Assembly (NCBI RefSeq): GCF_900102965.1
Contig: NZ_FNGM01000005.1
Location: 1 to 45,406 of the forward strand
DNA from: Paenibacillus jilunlii
GTDB lineage: Bacteria > Bacillota > Bacilli > Paenibacillales > Paenibacillaceae
DNA: 45,406 bases
Direction of reading: 5' to 3'
Below the pieces are notes generated by a model. The model was not told where the DNA came from. It ran no database searches and was given only the letters and a program-made list of their open reading frames with translations. This document shows positions 1 through 8,506 of the stretch, piece after piece (the stretch's first letter is position 1; every line of letters begins with the position of its first letter). The translations under genes and the position numbers were made by a program.

Positions 1-3000
1 AACTGCCAGTCTCCTGTGCAGCTTGGGTAGTTGCTGCGACACTGTTGCTTGCTGCCGAGATATTTCCCGCAGCATCCTTGGCTTTGACAGTATAGGTATA
101 GGACGTATTTGCTGTTAGTCCGCTATCTGTATAGGTTGCCGTCGTACTCGTACCTACCTGTACTCCATTCCGGTAAACCATATAGCCAGTTACTCCCACA
201 TTATCTGTAGAAGCCGTCCAATTAAGGGATACAGAATACGACGTTGTCCCGGTCGCTGCCAGATTCTTCGGAGCTGTCGGAGCTTCTATATCACCAGCTC
301 CGCCTTGGACTGGGACGATAAAATCATCAACATTGATATGGCCCCAATCATCCGTTCGCTCATCGACAATTTTGATATACATGGATGTGCCTATATATTG
401 GGTAGCATCCCAGGATCTCTTCGTATACCCTTCCGTAACTCCTTTGGTACTCGGCCAATTCCAATAGCTTCCCGGTCCGCTTGACCGATAGAGCTCTTTG
501 CCGTCTGAAGCACGAACAAAGGACACATACAATTTATCAATATCAGACCCCCCGCCGATCAGGAAACTAACCTGGCCATTACCCCCGAGTGTAAAACTTT
601 TAGATTTTAATACTCCTGTTGCCGAATTCCCGCCACTCAAGTTCCCCCAAAAATGGTAATCACCAGCTTGATTAAACGGTTGGTTATTCCCGAATGTCGC
701 TGTATTTGTAACCCCCGATTTGGAAAAAGCCGTTCCGCTCTCTATGATCCAACCGTTTAAGTTACCGCTTTCAAATCCATAATTCGTAATAGTTACAGAT
801 GCCGGAGGAGCAATTACAGTAACTGTGCTTGAAGAAATTTTAGCGCCGTCTCTTGTTTTGGCTGTAATCGTTGCGGTTCCTTCGGACTTCCCAGTAACTG
901 CTCCATTAACCACCGACGCAACTGTCGTGTTGCTGGAACTCCATATCACATTTTTGTTCGTTGCGTTTGCTGGTGCAACTGTAGCATTCAGCGTTTTTTT
1001 GCCGCCTACCGTTACCTCCAGACTTGCAGCATTCAGGCTGACACTGCTGACTGGCACATCGGTATTTGCGGAATTCATTGCCCAGACTTTCAGTGACTTC
1101 ACAACGATTGAACTGGTATTTGCATCTCCCCACAGTTGAAGGCCTTTTGCATCTGTTCTGGTAGAATAAGTACGTGTGGTAATGGATTTAAGTCCATTCA
1201 AGTAAGATTCCACCATTGATTTATCCAGGTATACGTGTAGTTTGACATTTTCACTGCCGATATCTACAGCACCCTTTTGGATGCCTTTATTTTGGCCTGC
1301 AATGGTTTTCGTCCGGTCAACACCATATTCTTTATTACTGTTTTTGTAGTAGATTAATGTCTCTTCTTCACTGTTAGGCGATTTTCGGACTTTGATCCCC
1401 ACACTGTCAGCAGAGCCACGGCTCAATTCCATTTCGATCTCAACCGTATCGCTTTGAATGGAAGAAAGCGCAGCATTAGCAGCCGCAAAACTCGTATCTG
1501 TTGTAATATTTACAAGTTGCTGTCCTCTTAAGGACTGCAGCTCGGAAATTGGGTTGATCCCCAGCTTACCGTCCGGGCGCAGCGAAAGTTCTACAGGAAG
1601 CCCTGCATTATGCGCCCATCCTGCGTCGGACTCTTCCTGGGAGTTTCTTTCCCCTTGAGCAATGGTGAACATAATATTACGCCCTGTCTGCGGATCTTGA
1701 AACCCGCTTGGACCTGTAAAATGAAAGTCACCAAAATCCATTAATTGAGGTTCGGGGTCATCAGGTGTGAACTTCGCAGTAGAAGCATTCCAAGTACCAA
1801 TCCAATAGTACACCTCCACATTCGCTCCGCTTCCGACCGGACTGATGGTCAACAAATGCTTGCCGCTTCCCAGCGGCATCAAAATCGGCATTTCCCATAC
1901 GCCGCCTAATTCCGGATAAGTTGACGGATTTGTTTGATAGATTGGGCCGCGATAGGTCCAATTCATCAGATTAGGATCCGTTGTGGAATAGACAGCAGCC
2001 GATCCACCCTGGCCCTCGTACCCCGTCCCTACCAGCATATACCAGGTCGAACCCTCTTTGAACACGTACGGGTCTCTGAATTCACCGAATTTCCCGTATT
2101 GCTGGGCAACTGCCAGTTTGGGCTCTTTTACCCATTTCTTCAAATCGTTATCCCCATCCGTCTGAACTGTACTGCGGGCAACTCCTACGTTTTGATTGCT
2201 ATTAAGGTACGCTCTTGAATCGTTGCCGGCAGTGAAGAAAAGGGTAGGATTCCCTGTATCGTCAATGACTGCGCTTCCAGTCCAATCACCATCGGGATCT
2301 ACCTGGAACAATTCCGGCGACAAGGCCGGCTGCAAGTCTCTCCAATGCACCATGTCATCGCTGACCCAGTGGCCCCACTGCATATTGTGCCAATAAGGTC
2401 CGTGCTGGTTATTCTGATAGAACAAATGGTATTGCCCATTATAATACAACGGTGCATGGGGTTCATTCATCCAGTGCCCCGGAGCAATAGCATGATAAGT
2501 GGGACGATAGCGGTCACCGTCATAGATGCTCCGGTCAAAACTGAGGTTGGGTGTCGGCAGGTTTCCATCAAGCTTTGACATGTAGCTCTGATAGGAGTTA
2601 TCTGCTTCAGCATTGGTATAGGCTCCGTTGTATATTTTCACATCATCGATAAGTCCATTAAACATGTTCAAAGGAAATACTCCAAGCTGGGTGCTCTGAT
2701 TGTTTTTTCCGATCAAAAGCTGATTTCCTGAAGGTGTGATTGTGGAGTTTGAAGGGATACTGCTCTTAGCCACTTGACGTCCGTTAAGGAACAGCTTCAT
2801 TGTGCCAGCCGCTCCGTCTACTGTAGCAATAATATGGGACCATTCATTTCTGGGAATAGGCTCATAGGACCAAACCTCATACCATTGCCCACCCGAGCCG
2901 ATTTGAAATGACCAGGTTCCATGCCGGAACATTCCAAGGATAAAGCCTTGTTTACCCGGTTTATCCTGTTGGCTCACGATCGCTGAGAGCGTGCCGTTGT

Positions 3001-3370
3001 CGCCCCATTCATAGGCTCTGGGAGCAACCCAGGCTTCAATCGTCATACTCTTAGAGGGAGTTGTGATCAGAGGGTGTGTCACCCAATTCGAGTATCCGTC
3101 AAACAGCAGGGCCTTGTCAGAAATCCCGTCGGTACGCCATACCGGATCACTGGAAGGCTTGTAAACTGCATTATTGAAAACATAGTTGATAGCATCATTC
3201 GAATTGCTGATGTTTTCTTTTGTCGTTTTTCCGCTTCCCTCATCAAAGCTCCATTCCGCAATTTTAGCAGCCGCAGCTTCGGCTTTAGGTGCATAGATCC
3301 CATAAGGCATCATTAACAAAGCAGCAAGCAGACTAACCATTACCCTTATCCCTTTAATGTTTTTTACCAC
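1..3370 (-). CDS. Secreted multidomain GH32 fructanase (levanase-like), 3' end outside window
   Basis: Open for at least 1123 codons from a GTG at 3370, preceded by GGGAGGG at good spacing; it runs off the left edge. The N-terminus is a signal peptide (basic VKNIKGIR, hydrophobic run, AEA). Order seen: laminin-G/concanavalin-like domain (about 40-245), GH32 five-bladed catalytic domain (about 270-600), GH32 C-terminal beta-sandwich (about 610-765), bacterial Ig-like Big_2 domain (about 770-850), a jelly-roll module starting NYGFESG (about 860-1020) and a fibronectin type III domain (about 1027-1117). FRDP and WEMP keep the Asp and acid/base Glu of GH32, but the nucleophile motif reads WMNEP. 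Expected role: extracellular hydrolysis or transfer on levan or inulin, with the C-terminal modules binding substrate or wall. It is paralogous to the cytoplasmic enzyme at 4966-7221. Exact product specificity is not readable. Confidence 0.9.
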   Translation of the reverse strand, partial: MVKNIKGIRVMVSLLAALLMMPYGIYAPKAEAAAAKIAEWSFDEGSGKTTKENISNSNDAINYVFNNAVYKPSSDPVWRTDGISDKALLFDGYSNWVTHPLITTPSKSMTIEAWVAPRAYEWGDNGTLSAIVSQQDKPGKQGFILGMFRHGTWSFQIGSGGQWYEVWSYEPIPRNEWSHIIATVDGAAGTMKLFLNGRQVAKSSIPSNSTITPSGNQLLIGKNNQSTQLGVFPLNMFNGLIDDVKIYNGAYTNAEADNSYQSYMSKLDGNLPTPNLSFDRSIYDGDRYRPTYHAIAPGHWMNEPHAPLYYNGQYHLFYQNNQHGPYWHNMQWGHWVSDDMVHWRDLQPALSPELFQVDPDGDWTGSAVIDDTGNPTLFFTAGNDSRAYLNSNQNVGVARSTVQTDGDNDLKKWVKEPKLAVAQQYGKFGEFRDPYVFKEGSTWYMLVGTGYEGQGGSAAVYSTTDPNLMNWTYRGPIYQTNPSTYPELGGVWEMPILMPLGSGKHLLTISPVGSGANVEVYYWIGTWNASTAKFTPDDPEPQLMDFGDFHFTGPSGFQDPQTGRNIMFTIAQGERNSQEESDAGWAHNAGLPVELSLRPDGKLGINPISELQSLRGQQLVNITTDTSFAAANAALSSIQSDTVEIEMELSRGSADSVGIKVRKSPNSEEETLIYYKNSNKEYGVDRTKTIAGQNKGIQKGAVDIGSENVKLHVYLDKSMVESYLNGLKSITTRTYSTRTDAKGLQLWGDANTSSIVVKSLKVWAMNSANTDVPVSSVSLNAASLEVTVGGKKTLNATVAPANATNKNVIWSSSNTTVASVVNGAVTGKSEGTATITAKTRDGAKISSSTVTVIAPPASVTITNYGFESGNLNGWIIESGTAFSKSGVTNTATFGNNQPFNQAGDYHFWGNLSGGNSATGVLKSKSFTLGGNGQVSFLIGGGSDIDKLYVSFVRASDGKELYRSSGPGSYWNWPSTKGVTEGYTKRSWDATQYIGTSMYIKIVDERTDDWGHINVDDFIVPVQGGAGDIEAPTAPKNLAATGTTSYSVSLNWTASTDNVGVTGYMVYRNGVQVGTSTTATYTDSGLTANTSYTYTVKAKDAAGNISAASNSVAATTQAAQETGS

Positions 3371-3536
3371 AAAACACCCTCCCGCTTTTCACAAAATGTT
3401 TTCCTTCATACCTGGCAGTGAACTAACTTTGAATCGTCTCCCTTCAAGCACTGAAAATTGAATTCACCGTAATAAATGTACTATGCGGCATGCATCACCC
3501 CTCTCAAATTGAATTACAGCAAAGAAAATAACACAT

Positions 3537-3550
3537 TGGTAGCGCTTACA
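3537..3550 (-). promoter_or_regulatory. cre-like CcpA site upstream of the secreted fructanase
   Basis: On the minus strand the site reads TGTAAGCGCTACCA, 13 of 14 matches to the Bacillus cre consensus TGWAANCGNTNWCA. It lies about 170 bp upstream of the fructanase GTG, in the leader, where CcpA could block elongation. Catabolite repression of an exo-polysaccharidase is expected biologically; binding is inferred. Confidence 0.55.
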
Positions 3551-3621
3551 TTACCTTCATAAACAAACTCTTTACACTAAGGAGGAAGCAAGTGTTAAAA
3601 AATCTCCTGATAGCGAAAGAG

Positions 3622-3645
3622 TTAATCGTTTGCGTAATCGATTAC
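3622..3645 (-). promoter_or_regulatory. Tandem LacI-family operator pair upstream of the secreted fructanase
   Basis: Two abutting 12-mers on the minus strand: GTAATCGATTAC (3634-3645, a perfect palindrome) and GCAAACGATTAA (3622-3633). They sit between the repressor gene's terminator and the fructanase start, and resemble the single site in the repressor promoter (4745-4756) and the pair at 15824-15847. I found no -35/-10 pair here that I would stand behind. Confidence 0.6.
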
Positions 3646-3654
3646 TTAACTTAT

Positions 3655-3684
3655 AAAAAAAAGAGTCAGAGCGATTGTCTGACT
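3655..3684 (-). terminator. Rho-independent terminator of the LacI-family gene
   Basis: On the minus strand AGTCAGA, a 7-nt loop and TCTGACT form a perfect 7-bp stem followed by eight T. The stop codon of the repressor gene (3666-3668) lies inside the hairpin, so the terminator begins within the coding sequence. Confidence 0.85.
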
Positions 3685-4670
3685 ATTAAATTGGCTTTTA
3701 AGCGATGTTCCTCTTTTCCAGAAGTGCCATCCTCAATTCTCTGCAACATCACTTCAGCTGTTTTTACACCAAGCTGGAATGACGGCTGTTGAATAACGGT
3801 TAACGGCGGATGAGTGACCCTTGTCCACTGAACATCATCGAATCCAACAACGGCCAACTGGTCCGGTATACGAATCGAATGGTCTTGCAAATACGTCATT
3901 GCCCCCATTGCCATCACATTATCCGTCACAAAAATAGCTGTCGGATTCTTCTCCAGCAAATCCCCCATCTTTCTGTATCCGTTCTCAAAGCTCACCTCTT
4001 CAAAACAAGTCAACGAATCATCCAATTCAAGGCCTGCGTTCATCAATGTTTCAGAATAACCCTCATACCGTTCAATCGTTGTTGTTACGGAAAGGGGACC
4101 GGATAAAAAAGCAATTTTATGGTGGCCTTTGTCTAGAATCCTTTGTGTTGCTTCCTTAGTCACAGTTTTGTTGTCAATGAGAACGGAATCTCGCTCACAA
4201 TGATTAGGGACCCTATCAATATAAACCACAGGATAGTCTCCAAATAACTGTTCGTAATCACAATCCCTGCTGGCCGGAGCCACAATCAGTCCGTCAATCA
4301 TTTGTGAATCAAACATACTGATTTCTTTGTTTTCCGCTTCAACATTATCACTGGAATCACTTAAGATAAGATGATAGCCCCTTTGTTTCAATACGCTTTG
4401 AACTCCGGCTGCTACCGACATAAAATAAAAGTTGGAAGTTTCAGAAGCAAGGATCGGTGCAAGAAACGCAATAATATACGACTTGCGGCTGCGTAGTGAG
4501 CGGGCTACCGAATTGATTCGGAAGTTTAACTCATTCATTGCAAAATGCACCTTCTGTTTCGTCTCATTTGACACAAACCGTGTCCCGTTAATGACATGCG
4601 AAACAGTAGCTGTAGATACATTAGCCCTTAACGCCACATCTTTAATACTGATATTCTTTTTTTCAGTCAT
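3666..4670 (-). CDS. LacI/GalR-family transcriptional repressor, probable fructan regulator
   Basis: A 334-residue protein. Residues 7-60 are a LacI-type helix-turn-helix plus hinge (ISIKDVALRANVSTATVSHVING), and the rest is a periplasmic-binding-protein-like effector domain with the family phrases DGLIVAP, GHHKIAFLSGP and VVGFDD. The ATG is preceded by AGGTG. The gene lies between two GH32 genes, has its own SigA promoter with an operator just after the -10, and ends in its own terminator. Inference: it represses itself, the secreted fructanase and the operon starting at 15794, and is relieved by fructose or a fructan oligosaccharide. The effector cannot be read from sequence. Family assignment is secure; the regulon rests on operator similarity. 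Confidence 0.93.
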   Translation of the reverse strand: MTEKKNISIKDVALRANVSTATVSHVINGTRFVSNETKQKVHFAMNELNFRINSVARSLRSRKSYIIAFLAPILASETSNFYFMSVAAGVQSVLKQRGYHLILSDSSDNVEAENKEISMFDSQMIDGLIVAPASRDCDYEQLFGDYPVVYIDRVPNHCERDSVLIDNKTVTKEATQRILDKGHHKIAFLSGPLSVTTTIERYEGYSETLMNAGLELDDSLTCFEEVSFENGYRKMGDLLEKNPTAIFVTDNVMAMGAMTYLQDHSIRIPDQLAVVGFDDVQWTRVTHPPLTVIQQPSFQLGVKTAEVMLQRIEDGTSGKEEHRLKANLIVRQSL

Positions 4671-4744
4671 CTAAATTACACCTGTCTCGTTTCGCATTAA
4701 GCATCTCCGATACCTCAATTGAAATTCGCAACGTATTCATTGAA

Positions 4745-4756
4745 GTAAACGATTAC
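4745..4756 (-). promoter_or_regulatory. LacI-family operator in the repressor's own promoter
   Basis: Minus strand GTAATCGTTTAC inside the near-palindrome AAGTAATCGTTTACTT. It lies directly downstream of the -10 box (about +3 to +14), the classic place for autorepression. It matches the fructanase site GTAATCGATTAC at 11 of 12 bases. It also fits the cre consensus at 12 of 14, so CcpA is an alternative binder. Confidence 0.65.
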
Positions 4757-4765
4757 TTACTATAT

Positions 4766-4794
4766 AATATATTTTCACTAGAAGCTTTTGTCAA
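4766..4794 (-). promoter_or_regulatory. SigA promoter of the LacI-family gene
   Basis: Minus strand -35 TTGACA (4789-4794), a 17-bp spacer and -10 TATATT (4766-4771). Transcription should start near 4759, about 90 nt ahead of the ATG, and reads straight through the operator. Confidence 0.8.
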
Positions 4795-4965
4795 ATATTT
4801 TCTCATTTTATAATGATCAACCATAGAGCTTGTATCGGCGCCGCCATTTCATGAAAGAGCTCCCTTACAGCAGCAAGTTTTATTATTTCACCTGTCTACC
4901 GTAAGGGAAGTATATCAAGTTTTATTTTTTCATCCATGGCTGTCTGTTTCTATTTTTAGAAGTGT

Positions 4966-7221
4966 CTAACTCTCAAACGCAGGTTTCATTTTCCAGACTT
5001 CCATCGATTTAACCGTTAGGGTGCCGTCACCCCAAATCTGCATACCAAGAGCATCCGTACGGCTCGGATAAACGCGGGTCGTCAAGCTCTTCAGTTCGTT
5101 GGCGTAAGCCTCTACCATAGAGCGGTCCAAATAAATCTGCAACTTCAAATTCTCGCCGACCAGCTCCAGCCTTCCGCCTTGGACACCTCTGTCCCAATTT
5201 GGCAATTCGTCCAGTGATGATTTGTTTCGGTCCACCCTCAAAGCCGATTCCTTCCTGTCATAATAGAGCAACGTTTCTTCTTCACCACCGGGGGAGCAGC
5301 GAAATTTTATTCCCAACTGAGTGCATGTTCCCGCCCCCAGCTCTACCCGGATTCCCAGCATATCGCCTTTAACTTCTTTCAACAGATCATTGGCTTCGTC
5401 TAACGATTTATCTTCGATGGATGTGAGTTCCTCGCCGCGAAGCAGTTCCATTTCTTCGATCGGCCTTATTCCAAGCCTCCCGTCCTCGCGAAGGAATATG
5501 CTAAGGGGAATTCCCGCGTTATGGGCATATCCGGAATAATAATTAATTTCTGACGTTCTGACTCCCTGGGAAATGGTGAAGATGAGCTTACGTCCCGTCT
5601 TCGGATCAACCATGCCGCTAGGACCTGTGAAATGGAAATCGCCCAGATCAATTAACTGCGGCTCCTCCTGATCTGGAGTAAATCGCATGGCGTCCTTGTC
5701 AAAGGTACCGATCCAATAAAAAACTTCAACGTCGGCTTCAGGGCCAAGAGGGCTAATGAGCAAAATATGTTTTTCAGTTCCGGTTTTGTCCTGACCGAGC
5801 GGGAGAAATACGGGCAATTCCCACATATTACCAAGATAAGGGTATTTCTTTATATCGCTAATATAAAAGGGGCCCTTATACTCCCATTCGATCATGTTTT
5901 TTGACGTATAAGCGAGTAGCGTTCCCCCCTGTCCGCCGGTGCCCGAACCGATCAGCAGATACCAGGTGTCCCCGTCTTTCCAGACAAAAGGATCGCGGAA
6001 ATCGCCATAGAAGCCTTGTCCTTTCTCTTGAACGATGACAGGAACGGGGTGTTTCTCCCAACGGATCAGATCGTTCTCACCGTCTTTCAGAAAGGTGCTT
6101 CGCGCCAGCCCTACCCGTTGGTTCGGAGTGGCGCTGTCGTCGCCGGCGGTATAGAACAATGCCGGAATGCCATTCTCGTCGTAAGCGGAACTGCCGGACC
6201 ACACGCCATCCGGGTCCAGGCCATTCTCCTCTGGAGTAAGCGCCGATGGCAGATCCCGCCAATGCGCCAAGTCATTGCTAACCCAATGGCCCCAATGGAT
6301 CGTATGCAAATACGGCCCATGCGGATCATGCTGATAGAACAAATGATATTGCCCGTTAAAATAAATTGGCGCGTGCGGCTCATTCATCCAATGCTGCGGT
6401 GGACTGAGATGATATTGCGGACGGTGCCTGTCGTTTGCAAGCAAGCGGCGTTCCAGTTTGATATCATCGTAAGGAATCGCCGGAATTGAACCTCCATAAG
6501 GAGTCACATATTCCCAATAAGACTGTCTCACTTCCTCCGCCGAAAGAGCCCTATTGTACATTTTTAATTCATCGATCATGCCGCTGTACATATTAAGCAC
6601 ATACGGTGTATCGCCCAATATGAAGCCCTTGTTATTCTTGGCAATCATTAAATCCGTGTTGCATGGTGTAATTACCGTGTTAGCAACGATTGATTTGGCT
6701 GCTACCTCTTCACCATTCAGATAGAGCTTCATCACGGCATTCCTACTGTCAAATGTTGCAACAATATAGGACCATTGATTCAGGGGAAGAGCATGCCCAT
6801 CCGCCCAAATCTCAACCCATTCGTTATTTAATCCTACTTGCAAGGACCATTGGCCGTGACGTAAGATACCAAAGACAAAGCCTTCCTTTCTCTCGCGGTC
6901 ATGTTGATTTACGATGGGCGAGAGTCTTGGTTCTATGCCTTTTTCATAGGAACGGGGCGCCACCCATGCCTCAATTGTAAGAGCGTCCTGCGGTATAACA
7001 ATTTTCTCTGCCGGACGAGCGATCCAATTGGAATATCCGTCAAACATCAGTGCATTTCCACTGATACCTTTTCTCCTTGTCGGGTCATGAGAATCGTTAT
7101 ACCGCGCTTCGTTTAACACATACTCAATCTTATCATTGATTCCGGTAACGTGATCTAGCGCTTCCTTTCCACTTGCTTCGTCAAAAGACCAATGGCTGAT
7201 TAATCCTCGTTTATTTTCCAT
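4966..7221 (-). CDS. Cytoplasmic GH32 fructan hydrolase or fructosyltransferase with N-terminal laminin-G-like domain
   Basis: A 751-residue protein with no signal peptide. Residues 1-240 are a concanavalin/laminin-G-like domain (WSFDEASGK, then MIDELKMYNRALS). Residues 265-590 are the GH32 beta-propeller: WMNEP at 278-282, WSGS at 341-344, FRDP with Asp410, and MWELP with Glu468. Residues 600-751 are the GH32 beta-sandwich. The usual Asp nucleophile of WMNDP is Glu281 here. It is clearly paralogous to the secreted enzyme at the left edge. It is the last gene of the operon starting at 15794, 43 bp after the MFS gene, with a rather distant AAGGGA ribosome site. It may act on imported fructo-oligosaccharides, or on a fructosylated intermediate of the upstream biosynthetic genes; the latter is speculation. 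Confidence 0.88.
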   Translation of the reverse strand: MENKRGLISHWSFDEASGKEALDHVTGINDKIEYVLNEARYNDSHDPTRRKGISGNALMFDGYSNWIARPAEKIVIPQDALTIEAWVAPRSYEKGIEPRLSPIVNQHDRERKEGFVFGILRHGQWSLQVGLNNEWVEIWADGHALPLNQWSYIVATFDSRNAVMKLYLNGEEVAAKSIVANTVITPCNTDLMIAKNNKGFILGDTPYVLNMYSGMIDELKMYNRALSAEEVRQSYWEYVTPYGGSIPAIPYDDIKLERRLLANDRHRPQYHLSPPQHWMNEPHAPIYFNGQYHLFYQHDPHGPYLHTIHWGHWVSNDLAHWRDLPSALTPEENGLDPDGVWSGSSAYDENGIPALFYTAGDDSATPNQRVGLARSTFLKDGENDLIRWEKHPVPVIVQEKGQGFYGDFRDPFVWKDGDTWYLLIGSGTGGQGGTLLAYTSKNMIEWEYKGPFYISDIKKYPYLGNMWELPVFLPLGQDKTGTEKHILLISPLGPEADVEVFYWIGTFDKDAMRFTPDQEEPQLIDLGDFHFTGPSGMVDPKTGRKLIFTISQGVRTSEINYYSGYAHNAGIPLSIFLREDGRLGIRPIEEMELLRGEELTSIEDKSLDEANDLLKEVKGDMLGIRVELGAGTCTQLGIKFRCSPGGEEETLLYYDRKESALRVDRNKSSLDELPNWDRGVQGGRLELVGENLKLQIYLDRSMVEAYANELKSLTTRVYPSRTDALGMQIWGDGTLTVKSMEVWKMKPAFES

Positions 7222-7264
7222 TCGAAAGAATCTTTCCCTTCTTTATATATTCGTAGAGGGCACC

Positions 7265-8506
7265 TTAGAGGGTGTTCATGCCTTTGGCCTGAACCAACGG
7301 TTCCTTTCGGAACAAAGGCGTAATAATCAGAAGTCCAACTCCAAAAAACACACCAGCTAACAGATACATCACCATGACAGACAACTGATCCTTCAGCCAT
7401 CCCGACATACTCATCGTTATCAGCATCGAGCCCATAAAGAGAGGAGACAGGATGCCATTCACTCGGCCGACATAAGCTTGCTCTGTATTTTTCAAAATCA
7501 AAGTCTGAACCGCTACCTGAAAGCCGGGCGTAACCATGCCTATGAAAAATTGAGCCAAGAGTGTAAGCCACATAAACGTCGATAGACCTGAAATCACCAT
7601 ACACAGCGCATTGACCGCCAAACCGACAGCAAGCAGAGTACGGGCCTGCATCACTTTGCTCAGCATTACCGTAAGGACTCCGCCGAGAATCATTCCCATA
7701 CCGTTCAAAGAGAGCATCCACTGCAAATATTCCTTCGGCAATCCCAGCCTATCCGTAATGAGAAAGATGCCCATAGGCTGGATAAATCCGATTCCAAGAC
7801 CAGTACAACAAAAACACATTCCCAACAAAAGCAAAACTTGTCTTTCTCTGATAAAATTCAGGCCTTGAGCCATTTCAATCCTCATACTATTCGAATGCTC
7901 CATCTTGTCGAGCCCCGTGTCTGCGGGCAGCAAAGATAAGACCGCAGCTGATAGAAGGAAACAAACCGAAACCAGACCGATAGAGACCGAAATGCCGAAT
8001 TGATAATAACACAGCGTTCCCAGTACCGGTCCGAGCAACGTGAAGACGGCCATCACAGATTGAAACATGGACATTCCAGCCTGAAGCTGATCCTCCGGCA
8101 CATGCCTCTTAAACAATTTCATACTTGATGGCTGAGAGAATTGCGACAAAATTGAAGAGACCAGTGTTGCTAAAAAGACGGCCTTCCATGTACCAAGCAG
8201 CAATGCCAGCAGAACGAACGCAACCGAAACGGCACTGCCTATATCGCACAAGACCATCGTTTTTTTGGGCTTCCATCGGTCTGCCCATACGCCTCCTATA
8301 AAGGAAAAAATAAATATTGGCGCAAATTCAGCAACAGATATCAGGGATACGGCCAATGCGCTGCCATTCGTCTTCTCCATAACAAACATCAATACCGCAA
8401 AGTTTCTGACCCAAATTCCAAGCTGCAAAAAAGTTATTGAAAACAAAATCCCAATCATAAACCGATTTCGCAGTAGCTTGCCTATCCCTGCTGTATGCTT
8501 TTTCAT
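7265..8506 (-). CDS. MFS efflux transporter of the biosynthetic operon
   Basis: A 413-residue membrane protein with about 12 hydrophobic segments and MFS signatures, including GGVWADRWKPKKT after the second helix (loop 2-3 motif). It resembles the MdtG/YfmO/macrolide-efflux branch of drug exporters. The ATG at 8506 was chosen because it overlaps the stop of the adenylation gene (ATGA) and has AAGGAG upstream; a longer in-frame ORF to 8584 would only duplicate the upstream gene. Probable role: export of the operon's product, giving self-protection. Substrate unknown. Confidence 0.88.
   Translation of the reverse strand: MKKHTAGIGKLLRNRFMIGILFSITFLQLGIWVRNFAVLMFVMEKTNGSALAVSLISVAEFAPIFIFSFIGGVWADRWKPKKTMVLCDIGSAVSVAFVLLALLLGTWKAVFLATLVSSILSQFSQPSSMKLFKRHVPEDQLQAGMSMFQSVMAVFTLLGPVLGTLCYYQFGISVSIGLVSVCFLLSAAVLSLLPADTGLDKMEHSNSMRIEMAQGLNFIRERQVLLLLGMCFCCTGLGIGFIQPMGIFLITDRLGLPKEYLQWMLSLNGMGMILGGVLTVMLSKVMQARTLLAVGLAVNALCMVISGLSTFMWLTLLAQFFIGMVTPGFQVAVQTLILKNTEQAYVGRVNGILSPLFMGSMLITMSMSGWLKDQLSVMVMYLLAGVFFGVGLLIITPLFRKEPLVQAKGMNTL

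Noticed and set aside
3592..3792. Plus-strand frame starting after GGAGG upstream of the fructanase
   Set aside because: The ribosome-like site is chance: the frame runs through the operator pair, the terminator and into the antisense of the LacI gene.
4861..4908. Inverted repeat TCCCTTAC / GTAAGGGA as a terminator for the cytoplasmic GH32 gene
   Set aside because: The loop is 32 nt and there is no T run after the stem, so it is not a convincing Rho-independent terminator; the operon's true end is unclear.
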